A stretch of 64,000 nt of DNA, taken from Primulina eburnea. Taxonomy: Eukaryota > Streptophyta > Magnoliopsida > Lamiales > Gesneriaceae. The first letter of the stretch is position 1. Each line of letters begins with the position of its first letter. The notes beneath the pieces were generated by a model. The model made no database searches. It was not told the origin of the DNA and saw only the letters and a program-made list of their open reading frames with translations. The stretch is taken from NCBI RefSeq assembly GCF_022965805.1, contig NC_133103.1:44995610-45059609 (forward strand), given 5' to 3'. Below are positions 1 through 9,863 of this stretch, piece by piece. The position numbers were made by a program, and so were the translations under genes.

Positions 1-340
1 CATAAAGCCCCGAAGAAAGTAAAAAAGTGCAATAAAAAATTAGAAGCCCGAACAAAGCAAATACAAAAAAATAGACTTACAGCTCCTCACGGGTCTTTCA
101 ATCAAACCTAGAGACGACGCAACGACTGGAGTCGATTAAGACTTGTCTGCAGATGAATATTGGGGAAGATTGGGGAATAAATCGATAACATGCTAAACAA
201 GTTCCATTTAATAAATACTTGGTTTTGGGCTATCTAATAACTAGTATTATATATAATAATTTTTTTAAAAAAAAATTTGGGCCCCAAAAAAGATATGAGC
301 CTGAGTCATTAGACTCATTTGCCTTTTAATAGGCACGGCC
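1..340. other. Non-coding stretch, no gene seen
   Basis: No open frame or recognisable RNA is visible. The sequence is AT-rich and ends in a short GC-rich patch near 330-345 that could be a transposon terminus, but I could not pair it with a second end. Confidence 0.4.
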
Positions 341-740
341 CTGGCTATTGATATGTGTTCCATGCTTTTATATATGCTTTTATATGAATGCATGTTTACA
401 TTGTTTATACTGAGATGTAATTCTCACCGTTGTTTCCGGCTGTTGTCTTGTTTGTATGTGTACCTGACAACATGTGGGGCAGGATCAGGAAGAGGATGAG
501 AGATTCAGAATTAGCGTGAAGATTCGGACTTAGAGTAGACTTATTTTCAGTACTTGATATAGTGACTGAAATTTAGTTGAGATAAATAAATTTTGTACAA
601 GACTTGTACCTTTATATTGATATTTATATCAGATCGAGTACATTACGTTTCCGCACTTGCATTTTAAAAAAGAAAAAATTTTATGTCCCACATTACTTAA
701 TTGTAACATTTGATATTAATAACGATTAAGAAATGAATTA
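341..740 (+). repeat. Probable 3' part of a Ty3/gypsy LTR
   Basis: This stretch has the look of the downstream part of a plant gypsy LTR: a GGGGCAGGATCAGGAAGAGG-like purine-rich patch near 476-498, then AT-rich sequence ending in GGTTCGGGTCCACAC just before gypsy integrase coding sequence. It could be the 5' LTR of the element whose integrase follows, with the rest of the internal region deleted. This is inference from style and order; no LTR pair was aligned. Confidence 0.35.
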
Positions 741-1524
741 GGTTCGGGTCCACACAAATGGTTACTCAAATTCTGGAGGATATGTTAAGGGCTTGCAAGA
801 TTGATTTCCCGGGGAGTTGGGATTCCAAGTTGCCTTTGGTGGAGTTCACGTATAATAATAGATATCAGTCAACTATTGGCATGGCACCCTATGATGCTCT
901 GTATGGGCGGAAGTGTAGATCACCGTTGTATTGGGAAGATGTTTAAGAAAAGAACATGTTGTGCCCGGAGTTGGTTCAACAAACAGCAGATGTTGTGTCA
1001 TTAATCCAAGAGAAAATGAAGACCGCTCAGTCTAGACAGAAAAGTTATGCCGATGTGAGACGACGGCCTTTTGCATTCGAGGTTGGTGATCATGTTTTCA
1101 TTAAAAATCTCATCTCAAGGGAGTTATGTGATTTGATAAGAAAGGTAAACTTTGTACTCGTTATATAGGGTCGTTTGAGATACTTGATAAGATTGGAGAC
1201 CGAGCTTATCGTCTTGCATTGTCATCGAACTTGGATCGAGTTCACAATGTATTTCATGTTTCTATGCTCCGCAAGTATCTTTCCAATCCATCTCATGTTC
1301 TTCGGTATGAGTCATTGGACCTTTTACCTAACTTAAGCTGCGAGGAAGTGCTGTTTCAAATATTTGATCGCAAAGTTAAGAAATAAAAAAAATTGGTCTT
1401 GTCAAAGTTCTTTGGAGGAATCAGGTGATTGAAGAGGCCACGTGGGAACCGGAAGAGGAGATGAAGCATCGTTATCCGATTTTATTTGACGGTGCTTGGC
1501 GAAATTTTTATAAGGAGGAGAGAT
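741..1524 (+). pseudogene. Ty3/gypsy integrase and chromodomain remnant
   Basis: Frame pieces at 758-946, 956-1168 and about 1240-1500 read as the C-terminal half of a plant gypsy integrase. The first piece contains LPLVEFTYNNRYQSTIGMAP, the classic stretch after the integrase catalytic core, followed by YGRKCRSPLYWEDV. Later pieces contain VFHVSMLRKYL and a W-EPEEEMKHRYP-like end typical of the linker and C-terminal chromodomain-like tail. Stops and frameshifts (for example the TAA just after the WEDV segment) make it non-functional. A purine-rich tract at 1512-1523 followed by TGTAAT at 1525 looks like the polypurine tract and the start of the 3' LTR. Gag, protease and reverse transcriptase are absent. 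Confidence 0.8.
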
Positions 1525-2154
1525 TGTAATATCTCAACCTTTTATCATTTTATTGTTTATGATGTTATTCTTTGGTTTAGGTGTTTAAGGAATATTGTTA
1601 TTGGATATTCATGGCTTATTATGGTAATGGATATTTTATATGGTTTTGGTGGTTGAGTTTATGTGGAATGGTTATTGATTATGGTTATGTTAATTGGAAT
1701 GGTAAAATTATGGTTATTGTTTTTGGTGTTATGTTACATAGTTGATGATGATTATGGAAATGGATGGGTTTTTGTTGTGATAGTTTTTATGGATGATTTG
1801 ATCATGTATTTGAATGGTAATGAATTGGTAGAATAGAAAGTTGATTTTGAGCCAAATAGAAAGTGGAAGTCCAGAAACGGTATGAAAGATATGACAGTAG
1901 TTGTGGTTTTTAGCATAATGTTTTGTATTGAGGCCACTTCTATTAGAAAGATAAGATGTAAGGCTATAACTTTCATGTTTTGAGTTTTGTCAAATCATTA
2001 GGGAAGACGAGCCAAAAGTGGCCGGAAGTGTGTCGTGTGTATCATTGTTCCTGCATTGACACATGTTGGGAGAATGAGCATAATTTTTTACTCAAACCTT
2101 CAAATGACATGAGGCCAATTGAAGATGCAAAAAAAGGCATAGGGCTACAACTTT

Positions 2155-2552
2155 TGTGAGGCCCGGAGCCGAAGAGGGCGGGGGGGTGAACGCCGGTGCC
2201 ATCAGTTGCACGGACAATGAGCGGCTCCTGGCAGGCTTCTAGGTGAAGGGAACATGAATGAACCGACCCACACGGGAATGAGAGGGATTCCGAGACTGGG
2301 CAATGTAATGGACTGAACAGTTGAAGAGTGCTTAAAAGATTTGATTGGTACTACTCATATCACGAAGGTGCATCTTCTTTTCGGTAGCTCATCACATAAG
2401 AACTCCAAAGTTAAGCGTGCTTGACTTGGGGCAATTTTGGGATGGGTGACCTCCTGGGAAGTTTCCTAGGGTGCGTGTGAGTGAGGACATAAGCACGCTG
2501 GAAAGACTCGTCTTGGTACAGTGAGGACAGTCGTCAAATCTGGGGCGTTACA
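2155..2552 (+). repeat. Cassandra 5' LTR
   Basis: 398-bp direct repeat, TG...CA ends, preceded by target duplication ACTTT at 2150-2154. Confidence 0.93.
2363..2475 (+). other. 5S rRNA-derived segment in Cassandra 5' LTR
   Basis: The segment resembles plant 5S rRNA over most of its length, including AGAACTCCAAAGTTAAGCG and GATGGGTGACCTCCTGGGAA, which cover the A-box and C-box of the internal RNA polymerase III promoter. The middle (GACTTGGGGCAATTTTG) is diverged from true 5S. It is an LTR component, not a 5S gene. Confidence 0.9.
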
Positions 2553-2554
2553 AG

Positions 2555-2567
2555 TGGTATCAGAGCC
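2555..2567 (+). promoter_or_regulatory. Cassandra primer-binding site
   Basis: TGGTATCAGAGCC, two bases after the 5' LTR, is the standard plant initiator-Met-tRNA primer site for minus-strand synthesis. Confidence 0.9.
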
Positions 2568-2622
2568 AGGTTCTCTTAGTACGGTGTGGTTCGGGGACGA
2601 ACCAAGCGGAAGCTGGTGGGCA

Positions 2623-3019
2623 TGTGAGGCCCGGGGCCGAAGAGGGCGGGGGGTGAACGCCGGTGCCATCAGTTGCACGGACAATGAGCGGCTCCTGGCA
2701 GGCTTCTAGGTGAAGGGAACATGAATGAACCGACCCACACGGGAATGAGAGGGATTCCGAGACTGGGCAATGTAATGGACTGAACAGTTGAAGAGTGCTT
2801 AAAAGATTTGATTGGTACTACTCATATCACGAAGGTGCATCTTCTTTTCGGTAGCTCATCACATAAGAACTCCAAAGTTAAGCGTGCTTGACTTGGGGCA
2901 ATTTTGGGATGGGTGACCTCCTGGGAAGTTTCCTAGGGTGCGTGTGAGTGAGGACATAAGCACGCTGGAAAGACTCGTCTTGGTACAGTGAGGACAGTCG
3001 TCAAATCTGGGGCGTTACA
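2623..3019 (+). repeat. Cassandra 3' LTR
   Basis: 397-bp copy nearly identical to 2155-2552, followed by target duplication ACTTT at 3020-3024. Confidence 0.93.
2830..2942 (+). other. 5S rRNA-derived segment in Cassandra 3' LTR
   Basis: Same 5S-like block as in the 5' LTR, with the same A-box and C-box words. Confidence 0.9.
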
Positions 3020-3660
3020 ACTTTCATGTTGAGCACTTTTGAAAATTCGGAAGTTAAAATGAGTTTTTCGGCAGAATGTGGCGTGCATATGCGCCAGATC
3101 TCGCGCCACTGTGCGCCGAGTGCTGAAGTTCTTAGTGTTTGGGCAGAACGAGGCGCATATATGTGCTAGAACTGGCGCGCATATGCGCCCAACACAAGTT
3201 TAAAAAATCACGTTTTTAAGGGAAATGAAGGGATTATTTATGTTGTGTCTAGATATTTCCACGCACTTCATTCTCCTCCCTTTTCCTTTGATCGATCAAA
3301 GCCCTTTCCCCTTCAAGTTTCTCTCCAACTTTTCTCCACTTTAAGTTCAAGAATTTTAGTATATTCCTTAGCTTCTCCTACTAAGCTTCCAAGCTCCAAA
3401 GTAAGGATTTTATCTTTTGAGTTTAGAAGGGTTTGAGAAGATGAATGTTTGAGTTGGTTTGATTGATTCCTATAATTATTGGTGATGATTAATGGTTGTT
3501 GTATGTATATTGTTGTAGGAATCCCTTTGAGATCATCCAAACAAACACTTGCTTGTTGGGTTGTAAGTAGAGGCTTCCCTTTTTGCTCACATGTTATATA
3601 TATGCACAAAAAAGCCATTTTAATTGATACCTAGCTCCTTTCATTGCTATGTTCTTGGTA

Positions 3661-4953
3661 TAATTGTTATTATGTATTAATCCAATCCCATTAGATACTC
3701 TTACAAAATCTATAAATAGTGGAATACTCTCATTATTCTTGACACACTCTCATTATTTTATGATTTTACTCTTTAGCTTTCGGATAACATCTTTAAATTA
3801 TTTTCTGATTTGAGCGTTGGAGTGTCTACGTCGGACAAACCCCGACACCTCTGACGTTTGTTTGTGCCGCATATGATAACCCATAAAATTTTCTCTCTAC
3901 AAGCTACTTGGGCCCACTTATTAGTTAGCTGGAATACCGATCTACGATTATTTAGATCGATTTACGAACCTACAGAATAGTCCAGATAATCACAATTTTT
4001 TACTACATCAAATATAAAAATGTTTAAAGGCTTGCGCTCAACAATTCGTATATCCGAAAGTAAATGGTGCAACTATCTCATTGAAATTCCTAACATTTAT
4101 CTTATTACTATTGCTTTTTATCCTCGATACATATCAGATGGTTAAATTCATTTATAAATCATGTAAGCTACACAATTTATTTAAATTTGTTCAAACCTTT
4201 TTATAATTCCAGTTTTTCTTCGTTGAGAAAAAATTTGTAACCATAATCAGGCTATAAATGGACATTTTTCTCGACAAAAAAACACCGACATGCTTCAATT
4301 GACACTTGATATATTACGTATGGGAGATTGAAAGCTTCGAACTTGGCGTACTTTAGAGACAACACTGAAGTACTCGAGTTTCGGGGGAGGAAGGAATCGA
4401 GCATGTACGACGCATGCGCGCTTCAGATTTTAACGTTCATAACATGGCGGGATCATAAAGATTTAAAATTCGTAAATCAAGAGAACTTTTAGACACATCA
4501 TAAACGAGAGAGACCGAAATTTATTAATACACAACACATTGAATTCTTAATTTGGAATGACCCTGTCTGAATACAATTTCATCCACTCATTGCGTTAAGA
4601 GAGGAAGTTTTTAAAAAAATATGATAGGTAAAGTTGAAAATTTTGTCGTCCAACCGATTGTCTAGTGAACCATTAACTTCTTTAATTATAAAAACACTAG
4701 CATCGACCATATATGAATGGGTTTTCGAGTGGAGATATTGGTGTAACAGAACAAAAGGCAACGCATGGAAGGACGAAATATTTTCTCTAAATTTGTAGAG
4801 ACAACAATCTGATTTATGGGGATGCCGCGATAGAGTTTGGGCTTGAATTGCTCTAAAAAGACAAGCCACGATACTTATTTTTAGCTGCTTCAAAGAAAAA
4901 ACTATATGTGGAAGAGAAAGCATTCGTAGGAATATAATGAGCGGGTGCTCTAT
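3661..4953. other. Intergenic, possible LTR debris
   Basis: No gene recognised. Around 3740-3890 the wording (a TGAGCGTTGGAGTGTCTACG block, then a C-rich CCCCGACACC word) resembles the downstream part of plant retrotransposon LTRs, but no partner LTR or coding domain is present. The part just below 4954 is the likely 3' UTR and downstream flank of COX6B. Confidence 0.35.
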
Positions 4954-7123
4954 TTACAGAGGACCTGGAAAAGTGCCATTTTCCCTTTGCTCATTCCATC
5001 TATCAATCTGCAACCAAAATGAGCCAAAAAAGCTAACAGATTAACACCATGAAATATCTCCTCGCATGATGCCACAAAGCTGTTTAAAGCTAAAGAAGAA
5101 AAAAACAACAGAGCATTTTGGCAGAAATTACCCAAGAGCCCAACAGAACACAAAGTTTGTTACCCTTCAACGTGAAACTAGATTTTAGAAGGTCATTTCT
5201 CATAATAAATAATCAAGGGATATAATTGTTTGAAATCATGTTCCTACTTTGGCAAACACTCCATAGTCCCTTTGCTCCCAAGTCCCGTCCTCTTATTATC
5301 TTAGATTAGATTTAATGAAGTCATTGTCATCAATATATACGAGGAAAGAAAAAAAAGTCAATTCCATTTGCACATACTTTGAGGTAGATGATAAACATTA
5401 CCCATTCACCGGGACAAAGGGAGCGATAATATTTGGCAAACTTGTCACACTCTGGAGCACCTTCACCTTTAGCAGCAACGCACCTGGCATGTAAAACAAT
5501 TGATAATACTCACCATAGTGCACGAAAGGTTTGAAAATTATCAGAATTACAATTGAAGGAGGAGGCTAGAAACAAACTTTCATTACCCACCTATGATACT
5601 CAATATATCTAGTGAAGCAGTGCCTGGTTTGATTCGTTGTCGGGAAACGAAAGTCTGCTGGTGCTGTCTCAATCTGCGAATCCGAGTGTAAAATAAGAGG
5701 GGAGATACAAGCGAACCAACACATAGAGGACTGAGTTCTGTCAAGTCATACCTTGATCTCTGGAGTCTCTTCCACTTCTTGATCGACTGGGTTATCAGAT
5801 TCAGGACTATCATTGCTTTCTTCACTGGCCGCTTTTGCATCATCAGTCGTTTCACTAACAGGACTGGATTCCGTACTTTCTCCTACAGAGTCATCACCAC
5901 CCTCTTCAGTAGCAGCAGCAGGAGAATCTTCACTATCAACAACAGTTGGGGATTCCTCATTTTTCTGAACAGTTTCCTCAGCAGGAGCTTCTATCAAGGG
6001 ATTAATGTCAGATCCTCCTCCAGCTTTTGCAGCCACTTCTGGTTTCTGTTCTTTGTCCTTCAATAAATATTGCTATGGTCCAAAGAATCAGATATAGTAT
6101 GTCATTACAGATCAAAGTATAACCAATGCAATGAAGAGAATAAACCATCTCCAGGGAGGTTTACCATGTTTACTATAGATAGTTTACTAATTTCACATTA
6201 TTAGCATTTACATTTAACACCAGCATCCACAAACAACAAGATTATTCAATATTCACAAATGAGTCACTCAAAAAGCCGCGAACTATATCAACGACAGGTC
6301 TACAAGTCCCAAAACAAGGGCCTAAAGAAATGAAGGCTACAGGAGTGATTAACAGAACTTCAGGAAATTCTGCTAGGTTCCACGTAAAGGTAGCCTTTCA
6401 TCAATATTAACTCCAAGAGCAAGTCAGAAGCCAGCCCTCAATTTGTGATGCTAAATTCTTAACCTACTGCATCACTTTGCTTACTTCGGAATTCTCATAC
6501 ATTTGTTGCCAACGCTTGTTTATTTATAACCTTGTTCTTCATGTTCTGCTCTTAACCACCTTTCAGTAAATTAATTTAATTTAATTCCACCCTTTCCCAG
6601 CTGAGCCATTACATAATTTGCAAAATTCAGCGGCAAAGAGCAATAGGATCCCCATTAGAACTCGTTTTTATCGAAAACCTAAAAGTCCTCTGATTTTTAT
6701 AACTTAAGCTAACAAAAAAGGGCTTTTGCTCGAATTGCATTTCTAAAACAATCAAGATTTTTCACCTAGTGGACTTAAATGTACTTGGAAACGAGAAATT
6801 TGAATTTTCCCCAGCATCAGAAACAGCCACTCAGCTCGCCTGAGCTGATCGCCCATGCCCCAACCCGATCAAGTTCCCCCCTCCAACCAAACCATCATCA
6901 CTGAAACAAAAATACATAAAAACCTAAAAAGTCTCGGAAACAACAGGATCCAGCTTAAATCGAAAATTCGGCAATAGTAAATAACCTTCTTTGTACATAG
7001 CTGAATTCCGAAACACAAATTATAAAATACGAAAAAAAACATACAACATATATACATATATATAATCAAACAAAGAAAAACCTCAGCCAAGGAAGGGAGA
7101 CTGGAGGCGTCAGCTTCGGCCAT
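4954..7123 (-). CDS. COX6B: Cytochrome c oxidase subunit 6b, five exons
   Basis: Nuclear-encoded subunit of mitochondrial complex IV, facing the intermembrane space. CDS exons on the minus strand: 7123-7082, 6072-5752, 5673-5591, 5483-5402, 5007-4954. All junctions are GT-AG and keep frame, giving 193 aa. The N-terminal part (about residues 15-121) is acidic and low-complexity, as in the long plant COX6B-1 form. The conserved C-terminal domain starts near IETAPADFRFPTTNQTRHC. The twin Cys pattern is intact: C140 and C150 (CX9C), C161 and C172 (CX10C); these pairs form the disulfides of the coiled-coil-helix fold. The end is RWNEQRENGTFPGPL. The start is the ATG in MAEADASSLPSLAE, before a 1009-bp first intron. 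A TGGGCT word at 7214-7219, about 90 bp upstream of the ATG, matches the site II element common in plant respiratory-chain promoters. No lesion is seen. Confidence 0.95.
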
Positions 7124-7614
7124 GGATATTACAGCGGCGGAAAATTGGTTGTCTGGTTTAGCTTTTCGTTTGGAAATGGTAGAGTTTTCGGGTTGCACAA
7201 AAGAGAGGAGTTCTGGGCTCAAATGGTATACTATGTTCGGGCCGGGCTACCAAGAACATTATTAAATCTTTGAATTCTAATAATCATTCTTTATTAATTA
7301 AATCTCATGCATAAATTAAAATATTATATGTAAATAAAAAAATAAAATTTTATATTTTATTGACATGTTTGAAAATAGTGAGAAATTTATGGACTCAAAG
7401 AAATAGTTTTTCTCTCTTGATTGTTAAATTTCTCTAGTAATACGTGACATTTAATTTTTACGACATGTAATCTAGTAAATCATATATTCATCGTCGACGA
7501 TGATTCTTATTATCGCTAAGGTCATGGCTATTTAACATGATGAATATTTTGACACACAATGAACATCTTTAGGACATTGTATAATGTATTACTGTTGTTA
7601 AACAATTAAAAAAT
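7124..7614. other. COX6B 5' flank
   Basis: Contains the likely 5' UTR and promoter of the minus-strand COX6B gene. One site II-like word (TGGGCT, 7214-7219) and a GGGCCGGGCT patch (7240-7249) are visible. The rest is AT-rich with no frame of note. Confidence 0.4.
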
Positions 7615-7795
7615 GAGTGGACCTCATGTGAGACCGTCTCACGGATCTTAATATGTGGGACGAGTCAACTCTACTCATATTCACAATAAAAAATAATAAT
7701 CTTAGTATAAAAAATAAAATTTTTCATGGATAACTCAAATAAGAGATTCGTCTCACAAATACGACTCGTGAGACCGTCTCACACAAGTTTTTGCT
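7615..7795 (-). mobile_element. GTGAGAC/GTCTCAC miniature element, copy 1
   Basis: 181 bp, starts GAGTGGACCTCATGTGAGACCG and ends with GAGACCGTCTCACACAAG then TTTTTGCT. Flanks TTAAAAAAT (7606-7614) and TTAACAAAT (7796-7804) match at 8 of 9 bases, a 9-bp target duplication of Mutator type. Confidence 0.85.
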
Positions 7796-9863
7796 TTAAC
7801 AAATATATTAATTCACAAGAAAGGGTTTCGCTTCTATTTCGTGTAATTGTATAAATATATTATATTATTAATGAAAACATTTATATAACAGCTATACTTG
7901 GTCTTTTATTTTATTATAAGTTTTCAAGAAACAATATCTTCTACATAACTAAATTGGCATATAATTTATTCATTTTGAATAGACAATCAACTCTTAATTA
8001 TTGGTAAGATATTCTAAATCTTATTTTAAATTGTAAAATATGTTACACGATTATTCAAATATTAAAATGCATCATAATTAACGTTACAAGCTAAAACATT
8101 ACATCTTTCAAATAACTAACGAATGGAATCAATTCGTGAACTTTTCGAGTCAGCTCGATAATTATTTGATTTGTATTCGAATTTATTGAACTCGAGCATG
8201 TTTGAATTGTTTCAAGTCGAACTTTAGCCAAAATTATTGTGTTCGATAGTTCGAGAGCTGCTCACGAACTTTAATATTTTATTAATATACTATGATTATT
8301 GTATATTAAATGCTTCTTCGGCCCGAATCGAGGAATCCCTTAGATATATATTTCGAACCATTCAGACGTTCGAGATGTTAGAATAGGTGTTCAGCGAGCC
8401 AATTTGTAGTTTGACTTTTATTGGCTCTTATGTGAAAACAACCTTTATTTTGATAATATTTTATGGTTTATCCAATTATATCATTTACTTATTTGTATAC
8501 TCATGCAACCTGTATAGATAAAGTTCTTTAACATACTATAGGCTCCATGAGATCTGCCTCTCAACGTAAAATCATGAACTAATTAAGAAGCGTACAATAT
8601 AATTTAAACAGGGTTATAGTCGATTCAACCGCAAAAATATCGATAAAAATCGCTTGAGCTTGAGACTTTGAGACTAGTCATATGTGATGTAAAGGTCATG
8701 TTTCATTGGTAAGGGCATATAAATGTCAATTGATACAAATTTGTGATCATTTTAATGATGCACTAGACAAACCTTCCCCCCGGATTTTCCAAGTAGTTAT
8801 CACTTATCGAGTGGAAATAGTATGCGATTATGGTTGTACACCATTAGTCATTTGATTCGGGATAATGTAGAGACTATATGTACTAGTATGCACTTTGATC
8901 CGTTTGTCGACTCCATTGAGGATCATCAGGTGGCGAGGTTTGGTGTAGTTTGAAATACGTAGGAACCAATGCACTGTATTTGGGGATTCACCGCTCGCCT
9001 ACATGTGAAGATATCTTATGTAATGATGAGTTAGTAGTGCAATGAGTATCTGGCCAGAGCAAGACATGTGCTTTAGAGAAAGATGTTTTTCTAGTTGTAC
9101 ATACGATGTCACTGTTATTACTTAAATATTATCACATCGTTATCGAATTCATTTGCAACTCTCGATATACAAATGGTTGCAGATTTGATCGAGATATATA
9201 AGTTGAAAAGAGCGTACTACACACGAACCATAACTTAAGGTTATTACAGGCACTATCAGTGATATCTAAGGGATAATGAGACGATGATACTAGACGCTCT
9301 TACCATGATTTGATGGGTGCAATAGGACTTAAGTTTTGACGTTCTTGATTAATGAGTTGATGAAAAGAATGAGGCTAATGAGGATAAGACCGATATGAAT
9401 AAATGTTATTCTGAATCACATAAAGTTGTGAACTTACGGCTAGCTATAACACTGAATCATTGAGAATGAGACAAATATCGGATTCTGTGTTCCCATTGAG
9501 ATGATCAAGTTCAAGGAGTTGAATTTGACGACTATATTATGATGGAGATCAAACAAATTGTTTATAAATGAGTTTATAAGTTGATTTCATGTAATGGAAA
9601 ACGCTGAAGTTAACTTAACAACTAATTAAGAAGGAAGAGTGACACTGCATGTTTTAGTGAATGACTTCACAAAATTGACAGTTGACAAAAATGGATCAAT
9701 GAAAATTTTGTTCTTTAAAATTTTCAATTTTTGTTTTATGAAAGAGATTTGTACCCTAGATATGGCGCTGTCAGATCGTCGATCAGGGTTATAATGAGTT
9801 CACAATTATTTTTTTAATAAATTTAGAATATATTAATTAAATAATAATATCATTAGTGGTGAC
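7796..9863. other. Intergenic, no gene seen
   Basis: AT-rich with many stops in all frames. The 8130-8290 part has repeated TCGA/TTCGAA-rich words like those in hAT-type miniature elements, but I could not define ends. Confidence 0.4.

Larger units (their letters stand above)
2155..3019 (+). mobile_element. Cassandra TRIM retrotransposon, complete
   Basis: This is a terminal-repeat retrotransposon in miniature. LTR1 is 2155-2552 (398 bp) and LTR2 is 2623-3019 (397 bp); both start TGTGAGGCCC and end GGCGTTACA. They differ at only two places that I can see: one A/G near the start and one G in a homopolymer. A primer-binding site TGGTATCAGAGCC (2555-2567), complementary to the initiator methionine tRNA 3' end, follows LTR1. 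A purine-rich tract (about 2604-2622) precedes LTR2. The internal region is only 70 bp and has no coding capacity. A 5-bp target duplication ACTTT flanks the element (2150-2154 and 3020-3024). Both LTRs carry 5S rRNA-derived sequence, the defining feature of Cassandra. Near-identity of the LTRs implies recent insertion. Mobilisation must have used proteins from another element. Confidence 0.95.
1525..3660 (+). repeat. Probable gypsy 3' LTR, interrupted by Cassandra
   Basis: It starts with TGTAATATCTCAACC right after a purine tract that ends the integrase remnant. It contains CG-rich blocks (3076-3190, repeated GGCGCGCATATGCGCC-like words) and then a T/C-rich leader (3240-3420), an arrangement seen in long gypsy LTRs. 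The Cassandra element at 2155-3019 sits inside it. The 3' end of the LTR is not defined; 3660 is an estimate. Confidence 0.4.

Noticed and set aside
2363..2475. Possible 5S rRNA gene
   Set aside because: The middle is diverged from 5S, it occurs once in each of two LTRs, and TRIM boundaries are clear. It is Cassandra sequence.
2466..2709. Short frames of 62-72 codons on both strands
   Set aside because: They cross the LTR/primer-site/LTR junction of the Cassandra element and resemble nothing.
4579..4923. 114-codon minus-strand frame just past the COX6B stop
   Set aside because: COX6B ends properly at 4954 with the conserved C-terminus; the frame has no recognisable domain and is more likely 3' flank.
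5779..6066. 95-codon plus-strand frame
   Set aside because: Antisense shadow of the acidic COX6B exon 2.
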